From: Thalassiosira profunda
Taxonomy: Eukaryota > Bacillariophyta > Thalassiosirophyceae > Thalassiosirales > Thalassiosiraceae
Assembly (NCBI GenBank): GCA_036939355.1
Contig: JALLAP010000222.1
Location: 1 to 15,886, forward strand
DNA: 15,886 nt
Reading direction: 5' to 3'
The notes beneath the pieces are model-generated. The model ran no database searches, was not told where the DNA came from, and saw nothing but the letters and a program-made list of their open reading frames with translations. The position numbers and the translations under genes are program-made. Positions 7,866-15,526 of this stretch are shown in pieces. Within the stretch, counting starts at the first letter, position 1, and each line of letters opens with the position of its first letter.

Positions 7866-8780
7866 ATGAAGGCTCTCTCCTTGACGGCCCTGCTGGTCGC
7901 GGCGCAGGTCGCGGCGTTCTCCGCGGCTACATCGCCGGCGGTTCGCTCCCCGCACGCTCGCCTCGGCTCCCTCCGCCCTGCACCGTCTGCTGATGGCCTC
8001 GGCGCCAACTCGAGCACCAGCCTGCACCTCTCCCCGTCCTCCACCGCCGCCCTCCTCGTCCGCGGCGGCGCCTCCGATGTCGTCCTGAAGAACTTCTACG
8101 GCGACGCATTGGGCTTCTTCGGGGGCATCCGCATCCCGGCGACCTTCCTCGCCGGCAGCTCCCTCGCGGCCATCTTCACCCTCAAAACTACGCCATCAGA
8201 TACATCGGAATGTGACGCCATGGTGCAGGGGCAATTCCACAAGCTCGAACGGCGGGTCATCAAATTCTACCGCCTCGCGTCCCTCCTCGCGTTTTTGTTG
8301 AGCGTCAACACCATCGTCACCGCGACGTCGGCCCACGTGTCCGTGCTGCACGGACGGTTCGACCACTTGGCCGAGACGGCGTACCTGCTGATGAAGCGGG
8401 AGTTTGAGTACGAGTTTGTTTCCGTGCGGTGGTCGTTCTTGGCGAGCATCTTCTGCTTCCTGGGCATGGTGACGAGCCGGGTGCTGATCGAGTTCGACCT
8501 CTGCAAGGGATTGACGGGCGAGGAGGGCGGATCGAGGAAGGACGCGGCCCTCCTCGTCATCTGCGCGATGGGTGCACTGGCGGCGAATCTGCTGAGCTAC
8601 GTCAATCAAACGCTATGGTGCTGGAGAAGCCTCGTGGGTATGACTTTGTATTTGGCCAAGTTGGTGTGGGATCGGGCGTTCGTGGAGAAGCGGCCGCTGC
8701 AAATGGTCTCGGCGGCGTGCGCGCTGGCGTCCGTGTTCTTCGTGGGGAAGATGGCCGTGGACGATTTGAAGGAAGAGTGA
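7866..8780 (+). CDS. Predicted plastid-targeted multi-pass membrane protein, unknown function, 304 aa
   Basis: I do not recognise a named family. The N-terminus is a clear signal peptide, MKALSLTALLVAAQVAA, with predicted cleavage just before F18 (AA|FSAA). A Ser/Ala/Pro-rich, Arg-containing, acid-poor stretch follows to about residue 65. This is the bipartite signal-plus-transit layout with a conserved Phe that sends proteins into the secondary plastids of diatoms and relatives. Hydrophobic segments are near residues 84-106, 134-156, 188-209, 227-246 and 277-297, so four to six membrane spans are likely. Loops carry charged stretches such as QFHKLERRVIKFYR. The protein ends in the acidic tail DDLKEE. 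No catalytic or metal motif is apparent. The gene is intronless as read. The ATG is the first in frame and gives an ideal signal peptide. Confidence 0.82.
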   Translation: MKALSLTALLVAAQVAAFSAATSPAVRSPHARLGSLRPAPSADGLGANSSTSLHLSPSSTAALLVRGGASDVVLKNFYGDALGFFGGIRIPATFLAGSSLAAIFTLKTTPSDTSECDAMVQGQFHKLERRVIKFYRLASLLAFLLSVNTIVTATSAHVSVLHGRFDHLAETAYLLMKREFEYEFVSVRWSFLASIFCFLGMVTSRVLIEFDLCKGLTGEEGGSRKDAALLVICAMGALAANLLSYVNQTLWCWRSLVGMTLYLAKLVWDRAFVEKRPLQMVSAACALASVFFVGKMAVDDLKEE

Positions 8781-8943
8781 CATGGGATGCTGGCTACCAG
8801 AAGAGCGGCAAAAGACATTTGTCCTCTAGATTCATTATTGTGCTCGGGAGCGAGGTTACAAGATGCAACGTCGTCAATGCAGCTGATGCGGAGCAGTCCT
8901 CTGCTTGAAGCCTCCCGCCACGCGAGTGAGCCTGCTAAAAAGG

Positions 8944-9894
8944 CTAGCGCGGGTATCCACCCGTATTCTGGGACCACAGCGTGTTCACATTCATGGTGCC
9001 AGTTGTGGTTGGCACTGTTGGCCCTTCGCTCCTCTTCTTGCACTTCAACTTGTGCTGTGGCCACGCGCTTTTTTGACACTGCTCTCACAATTCACGTGAG
9101 TGTTTTAGCCCTGCAAAGTAAATTGCAACGTAAGACACGACGACGTACCTCGCGGCTGCAGTAGTTGTCACACCTGTTTTGTTCGACAGAGGTGTTAGAG
9201 ATTGTGCAATTGTGGTTAGAGATTGGAACGAAAGAATTGCAACCCGCGGCAATTTCGCACCGGCATCTTGAGCACACTAGAAGCTTCTTTCTTTCCGTCA
9301 CCTTCCCACAGTAGAAGCAGGGCGCGACACTGGGCTGCTTCCGCAATTCCTTGTACCGAGCATCCAGGCAGCGGCACGGAATTCGATGATGGAGGTGCTT
9401 CACCACGTCCCGCGCGCCGCACAGCATGATCGGTTGCCCTGTTGCGACGGCACTGGGACTCTCTTCGTCCACACCGAAGACCGTGAACGACATGGAGGTG
9501 GCCACGTAAGCGATGGCGACGTCCTCGGTTCCAGTTCCAGTTCCAAGGATGGCATTGGCGGCCATGGCGAGCATGTGACCTCGAACGATTTGACGCTGGG
9601 CGTCGTCGGTCATAATCGACGGAAATTTCGCCTTGGCATCGTCCGAAGCCTTCCTGACACACTCCAGCAGCCCGGTGCTAGGGCTGCTGGAGTGTCGAAC
9701 CCGGAGGTTTACGAGGTTCTCTTTGGTGTTGAAGTCGAACTCCTGAAGGAAGGCGTAGCTGATTTGGCCACGGTCGAGCGTCAAGCTCCGTGACGGCATC
9801 CGCTGCTTGAGCGCATAGGATCGAAGTCCCACCCTCGTCCACCGCTGTTCTTCTCCTTCCGCGCCTTCCCGGCTGCCTTTTTCCTGTTCGGCAT
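8944..9894 (-). CDS. MYND zinc-finger protein, 3 exons including a 25-nt microexon, apparent N-terminal frameshift
   Basis: Minus-strand exons: from 9894 (or 9799) to 9261, then 9173-9149, then 9078-8944. Introns are 9260-9174 (87 nt, GTGCGA...ACAG) and 9148-9079 (70 nt, GTACGT...GCAG). Spliced, the C-terminus gives a textbook MYND finger: CFYC, then CSRCRCDNYCSREC, then QKSAWPQHKLKC. It is preceded by HRIPCRCLDARYKEL, a block shared with the MYND gene at the right edge. MYND fingers bind proline-rich partners, and a regulatory or protein-interaction role is inferred. The first ATG (9894) opens with MPNRKKAAGKARKEKN, the N-terminus I associate with this diatom family, and continues to CRHGA, but then meets TGA at 9783-9781. 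The rest lies in the -1 frame, which also has its own ATG at 9799 (232 aa spliced). Either a base is missing near 9784, or the gene is shortened. The zinc-finger part is firm. Confidence 0.8.
9659..9695. repeat. Perfect 15-bp inverted repeat (hairpin) inside the MYND gene coding exon
   Basis: Arm 9659-9673 (ACACTCCAGCAGCCC) and arm 9681-9695 (GGGCTGCTGGAGTGT) are exact reverse complements around a 7-nt loop (9674-9680). It lies within the open frame of exon 1, so the RNA would carry a strong stem. A smaller triplicated GTTCCA tract at 9528-9545 in the same exon encodes a Gly-Thr run. Confidence 0.9.
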
Positions 9895-10204
9895 AGCGGC
9901 TGGAGGCGCGGGGAAGACCGCCGAAGAAGTTGTGGTACACAACGCACTCCCCCCGGGGCACCCCGCCGGGGCCTGCAACAACAGGAGCGATCAAAACTCA
10001 CCATGACACCGAGGTAGGTAACTTAACGTACGTACGTTAGACGAAAGTTATTCAACACCTCTCTGAGTGCCGGAAGATGCTTCCTTCACGTAGGTATGTA
10101 TTAAGGTGTCAAGGTGAGAACCGTGCGTCACAGGCAGCAAGACAAAGAACAATGGTGAACTGAAGGACCTGGCCGCCCCCTACCCCCAATAGCAGCCGCC
10201 CAAC
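9895..10204. promoter_or_regulatory. Divergent promoter region between the MYND gene and the pseudokinase gene
   Basis: These 310 nt between two divergent starts carry no supportable gene. They hold a 16-nt perfect palindrome at 10024-10039. On the minus strand, GTGAGTTTTG and TTGTTGCAG flank a stretch of only about 29 nt near 9973-10001, probably too short to be a real intron. Confidence 0.5.
10024..10039. repeat. 16-nt perfect palindrome TAACGTACGTACGTTA
   Basis: The sequence is its own reverse complement and is built on TACGTACG. It sits between two divergent genes. The same TACGTACG octamer occurs at 15329-15336, in the 5' flank of the XPF gene. It is a candidate binding site for a symmetric factor; function is not shown. 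Confidence 0.7.
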
Positions 10205-11793
10205 ATGGCGTCCAAGGCCGCCGTCATGGCGCACCAGAAGCGCGTCGCCACGACCGACCAGCTGACCGACTCATTCCACAAGCAATACGCTTCTTACGTC
10301 TCGCGGAAAATCGAAGAGACGCAGTCCAACTTCAAGCTGTTCTCGCAGGATCGCCTCAAGGCCATTCCGACGTTCGCCCAGGACGAGCTGGATCTGGGCC
10401 GCGTGGTGGAGCGGGGGACGTGCGTGGTGGTGCGCGAAATACGGGCCATCCGGCTGCGCGGCGACGATGGCGGGGCGCCGAGCGAAGAGCAAGCGCTGAA
10501 GGACAAGCAGTTTTTGTCGTCGCACTGCCTGCGGGAGGACGGCGACGCTCGCTATGTCGTCAAGGTGCGTGCTATTTCTTTATACAGGTTTATACATTGA
10601 ATTGAAGTGCGCAGATGAATCGCCCTGATCTCACCATATGTCCTCCTTCACTCCTGTAAGTCGCTGAGCGCTGCCACGCGGGATCCGGAGCTGTTCGCTC
10701 GGGGAGTGGTCGATCTGGCCGTGGAGACGACCTTTCTCTCCTCCCTATCCCACCCGCACATCATCAAGCTGCGCGCCATCGGCTCCGAGGGCATGCTGAG
10801 CCCCAACTACTTCATCGTTACCGACAGGTTGACGGACCGGCTGGATTCGAGGATCCGCAAGTGGGGGGCGCAAGCCAAGAAGGCGAACAGCGTCACGAGC
10901 AAGCTGCTCCGGAACAGCAGCGGCAAACTGGACGAATTGAAGGAGGCCAAGATCAAGTATGCGTACGATCTGATGGGGGCCATTGAATATCTGCACAAGC
11001 ACAGGTAAGAGATTTCAATTCCTGCGATTAATATCGTTCTAATCGTTCAGGATACCTGACAATCAATCAACTGCCCTGTCGTCCTCGTTCTGTTTCACAG
11101 CGTCATCTTCCGGAACTTGAAACCAGAGCACGTTGGCTTTAATGTGCGGGATGACGTCGTTCTCTTCGACTTCGGTTTGGCCAGAGAGATCGGGGAGGAG
11201 GGCAAGATGACCGAGCACACTTGGAAGCTAACCGGGGAGACTGGATCACTCCTCTACATGGCGCCCGAAGTTGCGGAGAGCAAGCCGTACGGTGAGTTTC
11301 TCTTGTCTTTGATTTACCCGCTAATTCTGTTTGGTTTGCCTCATCAGAGAGCCCATCAACCACAGGTTACAGTGCCGATATATACTCGTTCGGCATCCTG
11401 CTATGGTCGATGCTCGCGGCCGAGAAACCATTTGCTAAGGTCGAGCACAAGAATGTGCACATGGAGTTGGTCGTATCGAAGGGCGCGCGGCCCAAAATCG
11501 AGGAGTTGTGGGGCCCGTCGCTCAGTGGCTTCTTGAAGGAATGTTGGCATCAAGATTTGACGCGGCGCCCGTCTGCCGCGCGGGCATCATCGATTTTGAA
11601 GCGGGAGGTGGCAAAGGCGGCCGGCGGAGACGACAATGCGTTGGTTCTGAACAACTTCAAGAGGAAGTCAACCTTTGTCAACCGAGAAGCGCTCCGGGAG
11701 AAGTTTTCGTCGTCTCTTCGCAGTCGGAACTCGGACCATGATGAGCAGTTGACCTCTGTTGATGAGGTCATGGAGTCGGCACGAGAGGAGTGA
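10205..11793 (+). CDS. Protein kinase-like protein, predicted pseudokinase, 4 exons, 440 aa
   Basis: Exons 10205-10564, 10661-11004, 11101-11291 and 11366-11793; introns 96, 96 and 74 nt (GTGCGT...TAAG, GTAAGA...ACAG, GTGAGT...ACAG). The kinase fold spans about residues 58-390. Kept features: the beta-3 lysine K120 (RYVVK), LSHPHIIKLRAIG, DFG at 258-260 (VVLFDFGLA), MAPE (288-291) and DIYSFGILLW (D303). Lost features: the catalytic Asp of (H/Y)RDLKxxN is Asn (FRNLKPEH, N240), the metal-binding Asn is His (H245), and the glycine loop is degenerate (LGRVVERGTCVVV, residues 64-76). Such changes normally abolish phosphotransfer, so a scaffold or allosteric role is likely. The DLAVETTFLSSLSHPHIIKL style resembles kinases expanded in diatoms. 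The Ser/Lys/Arg-rich tail after 390 is probably disordered. The first intron's AAG acceptor is unusual but is the only one that keeps the frame. Confidence 0.87.
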
Positions 11794-11971
11794 TTTGCCA
11801 CGATTTTTTAGGTATGGGCAGAGACAATTCGGAGAGATTTTGACGAAGCGAGAGCCTGCTATCTCTGAGTGAGCAAATGCATGCATTGGGGAGCACGCAT
11901 TGAAAGGGAATGTGTTTGCATATAATCTTGTTACTTTCATACTATCCAATACCAATCAGGATGGGAAAGCT
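11794..11971. other. Convergent 3' spacer between the pseudokinase and XPF genes
   Basis: These 178 nt lie between two convergent stop codons and must hold both 3' ends. No gene, strong hairpin or canonical AATAAA was identified. Confidence 0.5.
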
Positions 11972-14900
11972 CTAAGCAGCAAAGCGTTTCCGGAAGAACG
12001 TGAACAGCTTCTGCCCCGCCACAGGGCCGGCGATGCGCCTCAATTCTTCCCTCGACAGCTCGGACAGCTCTGCAATTGAGTCGCATTCGCTCATGATCTT
12101 CCTCGCATTGTGGACGTTCACGCCCGGCAGTCGCAACAACATCTGTTTGGCAGCGTCGTTGGCCCCATCGTTGTCGTCCTCATTGTAGTATCCATCTTCG
12201 CCGCCCAAGAGAAGCCCGTCCAGCGCTTCGTTGGTTCCAATCTCCACCGCCTTGTCCACGTCCACCTCCTGGTGGTTTTGTTTCAGCCGCTTGAATATCT
12301 TCAACGTCTCGTGGAACGACTTCGACCACAGGAGCCGAAGCTTGGGGAACTCCATCGTCAGCATCGTCAATTTGGAGCCAATGGAATCTTTGCGAATATC
12401 GCCTCCAATGTCACTTTTGCTTTGCAGGCTGAAGGTCTTCTTCGGATCGAACTCGATCAGCAGGCAGGGGCACTTGTAGTACTTCCCCATTATCTCTGCT
12501 TGGTTGTACAGCCGGCCGCTGGCGAAGGATTGGTACAGATCGCTGAGGCTCTTCCGCTCGACGCAATGCACGTTGCTCAGAACGAAATCACCGACGGTGA
12601 GCTGCACCGGAGCCAACCGCATGCCTCCTTGGTGCAGAATGGAGGGCAGGGGCGATCGGAACTCTCGCACATCGACGGCAATGTCCCTCCGTTCTTTTGT
12701 TATGTTTTGCTTTCCTCCGCCGGTACGCGTGTCCATCGAGAGCGGCAGAGAACCGCCAGCGTACGAGCCCCCTGCGCCCCCACGAGCTTGCTGCATCTCC
12801 TGCGTCGAAAAGTTGTTGAAGCTGGGCAGCGTCGTTGGCATCCGTTTGCTGGCGTCGATCAATCTCTCGAAGGCGTCCTTTTCCCTCTCAATTTTCTTGT
12901 CAAAGGTGATTGACTCGGCACTGGCTTCGTAGCGGAGGAAGAACACCTGTAGCCTTTCTTCCTCCGCGAGTGGGGTTGCAGAGGTTGGATCGCCCATCGA
13001 GTTGGAATAGATCTCCAGCGAACGGATGAAGCTCGGGTCGGAATCATACATGATCACCGTGCCAGGCTGCAGGTCGTTGAGCAAAATGGACGCCTCGCCT
13101 TCTCCCAGGTTGGAGAACGTGCGTACGAAGAGGCTCAGCCCCTCGATAGGCTCGACCTTGTAAGCTAGCTCGTTTTCGTCTTCGGACGACCAGTCGTCCG
13201 CAGAGTCATCCCCCATGACATCGTTTTGAAGCATCATCTCTGGAGGAGCTTTTGCGTCGTCCATCGCCTCTTCAACCGCCTCCTCCATCAAACCCTGCTG
13301 TCGAATGTTGTCCGCCGTTGCCATGCCTCGGGCCTTTTCCTCGATCACCCGTTGATGCTTCTTCTTCCAATCGACGAGCTTCTTTTTGTCTTTCTCCAGC
13401 ACTTCCTTGTGGTATCCATCGCCAACAACCACCTTCCGCACTTTGCTGTGCTCCTCGTAAAGCAGACGCTGCTCGGTCTGCAACGATTCCACTGTATGCC
13501 CCCCGGGGCCAAGCATGGGCCGGGTCCGTTCGTACACTTGGTCCAGATACTTCAAAAAGTGGCGAGCCGCCGCAAGTTTCCCACCGCTGGTGGCGAGAAA
13601 CGTCTCCACGGATTCGAGCACCCGATGATCCTTGACCATCACGAGGACATTGCCGGAAGCAGCAGGTTGGGAGCCCTCCTCCATTGCCTTTTGCTGTTTG
13701 GCATTCCATCGATTCTGAACTTCCGTTAGCACCTGGTGCAACAACCGCTCCTTCGGCTTCTCCTCCAGCACCTGCTTCAACTTCCCGTCCGTTCTCTTTG
13801 TTGGATCGGCCACCACCCTGAACACCCGCCCCTTGGCCAATTTGAACACGTCCTCGCCGCACGGCTGCATCATCCAGTACGACTGGTACTTGCTCGCCGC
13901 GCTCTTGTTCTTGTACGCCTGCAGGGTGCGGTAGAATTGGACGCAATCGTACTCGATCAGGTAGTGGAAGAGCTTGCTCAGATCGTTCAGGTCGCCCAGG
14001 CTCTGCTTTACGTCCCGGTTTTGGTGGTGGAAGTTGCCCTCCAATTGGCGGCGGATGATGTAGCCGAAGTTCGACGAGATGCACTGCTGGATGGACAGCT
14101 TCCAATCCTGCGTCGTCTCCGCCCTCGAACGCTTTGCATTGGGATCGTAGTCGAAGCCATCATCGTCCCTCTTTCGCTTCCCCTTGTCCCCGTGAGCATC
14201 GAACAGGAACGAGAAGTCGATTTGGCCACCGGCCTTGGCCCGCATGTCCCTCATGCAGGCTCGCATACACGCGGTCAAATTGAGCTGGATTTTCTTCATG
14301 CTCTCACTGAACGGCTGGTGCAGCTCGAATACCGTCGGGGGCTGCCGTTCCAATTCCTCGGCCACGGCCGCGTGGAATCGGGGATAGAGGTACATCTTCT
14401 GCACCTGCAGCGATTTCAGGATCTTGTCCACCTTGGCAAATCCACTGACCAGCTGGGCCGGATCGTCGGTAAACGCCTTGATGAATCCGCCCCCACCCCT
14501 CATGAAATTGCGGTGATTCCGAAAGATCCGCAATATGAACGCCTCGGTGCTCTCGCCGTCGACTTTCTCCGCGTGAGCCACGAGCATCCCCTCGATATCC
14601 TTAGCGTTGGCCGTCCCCTGCAACAAATCGACGATCAGTATGCGGGAGGTGATTAGAAAGACGCCTCCCCGGGCGTACATGGCGGCGCGGTCGGTTATCG
14701 AGCTGGATTCTGCGACGACGATTTGGGGGAGCTCGTCCACCGGAGTTCCCCAAGATGCGAGCGTCGATTGCAACACGTGGCGCTCATCCTCCCGGAGGCC
14801 CAGCACGAATATCAGTGGGCACTTCCTCCTCTGCTGCGGGTTGTCGGTTGAGCTTATATCAGCCGACTTTCCTTCCGCCTTTGACGCGGCGTAGCCCTCC

Positions 14901-15208
14901 TCGGACTTATCGCCGTAATATCTCACGAAGGTGCACAACAATTCGAGCCAGCCCAACCCGCGCCCCAAAACCGCGAGTCCATCTTGCTCGAACAAATCTG
15001 AGAACACTTCGGAGAGGTACGACGGCAGCTGCGAGTGGGGATGGGCGTTGGCGTACGGTTCAGGGCTTGATGACCGCGACCGCTTCCTGCCGTGCGCGGG
15101 GGGCTTTGTGTCCTCAACCTCATTTTGAGATCCGTCTACGTCAATTACTTCCTCCGCGGCGGCCCCGCTGCCACCGCCGCCGCGCTTCCGCCTCGGCCTG
15201 CCACTCAT
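11972..15208 (-). CDS. ERCC4: XPF/ERCC4/Rad1 structure-specific DNA endonuclease, 1078 aa, intronless
   Basis: XPF pairs with ERCC1/Rad10 and cuts the damaged strand 5' of lesions in nucleotide excision repair, with further roles in crosslink repair and recombination. The nuclease motif GDx(n)ERKx3D is complete: D846 (VDVREFRS), D874 (VGDFVL), E884-R885-K886 and D890. It is followed by GRLYNQ, CLLIEFD and SKLTMLTMEFPKLRLLW. A C-terminal tandem helix-hairpin-helix domain (LLRLPGVNVHNARKIM to the end) should bind ERCC1 and DNA. The N-terminal two-thirds matches XPF's degenerate SF2 helicase module: GGVFLITSRILIVDLL, YPRFHAAVAEELERQPP, YDCVQFYR and VIMYDSDPSFIRSLEIY. Basic KRKR-type clusters serve as likely nuclear signals. 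It is longer than human XPF (916 aa), with extra acidic and low-complexity linkers. The frame is open to a GTG at 15235, but the first ATG is at 15208 and is chosen (MSGRPRRKRG). Confidence 0.95.
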   Translation of the reverse strand: MSGRPRRKRGGGGSGAAAEEVIDVDGSQNEVEDTKPPAHGRKRSRSSSPEPYANAHPHSQLPSYLSEVFSDLFEQDGLAVLGRGLGWLELLCTFVRYYGDKSEEGYAASKAEGKSADISSTDNPQQRRKCPLIFVLGLREDERHVLQSTLASWGTPVDELPQIVVAESSSITDRAAMYARGGVFLITSRILIVDLLQGTANAKDIEGMLVAHAEKVDGESTEAFILRIFRNHRNFMRGGGGFIKAFTDDPAQLVSGFAKVDKILKSLQVQKMYLYPRFHAAVAEELERQPPTVFELHQPFSESMKKIQLNLTACMRACMRDMRAKAGGQIDFSFLFDAHGDKGKRKRDDDGFDYDPNAKRSRAETTQDWKLSIQQCISSNFGYIIRRQLEGNFHHQNRDVKQSLGDLNDLSKLFHYLIEYDCVQFYRTLQAYKNKSAASKYQSYWMMQPCGEDVFKLAKGRVFRVVADPTKRTDGKLKQVLEEKPKERLLHQVLTEVQNRWNAKQQKAMEEGSQPAASGNVLVMVKDHRVLESVETFLATSGGKLAAARHFLKYLDQVYERTRPMLGPGGHTVESLQTEQRLLYEEHSKVRKVVVGDGYHKEVLEKDKKKLVDWKKKHQRVIEEKARGMATADNIRQQGLMEEAVEEAMDDAKAPPEMMLQNDVMGDDSADDWSSEDENELAYKVEPIEGLSLFVRTFSNLGEGEASILLNDLQPGTVIMYDSDPSFIRSLEIYSNSMGDPTSATPLAEEERLQVFFLRYEASAESITFDKKIEREKDAFERLIDASKRMPTTLPSFNNFSTQEMQQARGGAGGSYAGGSLPLSMDTRTGGGKQNITKERRDIAVDVREFRSPLPSILHQGGMRLAPVQLTVGDFVLSNVHCVERKSLSDLYQSFASGRLYNQAEIMGKYYKCPCLLIEFDPKKTFSLQSKSDIGGDIRKDSIGSKLTMLTMEFPKLRLLWSKSFHETLKIFKRLKQNHQEVDVDKAVEIGTNEALDGLLLGGEDGYYNEDDNDGANDAAKQMLLRLPGVNVHNARKIMSECDSIAELSELSREELRRIAGPVAGQKLFTFFRKRFAA

Positions 15209-15526
15209 GCTTATGCTCTGGGACAAGGGCGTCACCTGGCGTCACCACCTCCCCGGAGGACGAGCGAGGAGGTGGAGCAGGAGCAGAGAGCAGAGATCCC
15301 GTTAGTTAGCTATTTTACGTACCACGGCTACGTACGACTCATTGACTTTCTGGAGCAAAGACTATCGTTGGTAGAAGGCAGCACAGTCTCTCCTTGTCCC
15401 TCTCTCTAGAGCGATTATGCAGTTGATGCTACTGATGTCTTCTTCTCTGCCCCCTATTGACATAGATTGGTGGATGTGCGTTTATTCTGAGCCTCGTGCT
15501 CATATCTCATGCTCAAGTGCTCCATT
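15209..15526. promoter_or_regulatory. 5' flank of the XPF gene and 3' flank of the right-edge MYND gene
   Basis: No gene is supported in these 318 nt. Two TACGTAC copies lie at 15316-15322 and 15329-15335, about 110-130 nt upstream of the XPF ATG. They resemble the core of the palindrome at 10024-10039. The remainder is featureless. Confidence 0.45.

Noticed and set aside
9895..9994. N-terminal extension of the MYND gene to 9994
   Set aside because: The extension opens with TTG, not ATG, and does not resemble the family, whereas the ATG at 9894 in the other frame does.
9973..10001. Possible minus-strand intron with GTGAGT and TTGTTGCAG
   Set aside because: It would be about 29 nt, far shorter than the 70-119 nt introns elsewhere in the window, and it is not needed to keep any frame.
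13736..14656. 306-codon open frame on the + strand opposite XPF, and a similar 267-codon frame at 12110-12913
   Set aside because: Both lie antisense to the clear XPF coding sequence. Composition is Leu/Val/His/Arg-rich as expected for the complement of a codon-biased gene, and no domain is recognisable.
15209..15235. Nine-codon N-terminal extension of XPF starting at GTG
   Set aside because: A nuclear eukaryotic gene is expected to start at ATG. The ATG at 15208 opens directly into a basic MSGRPRRKRG sequence.
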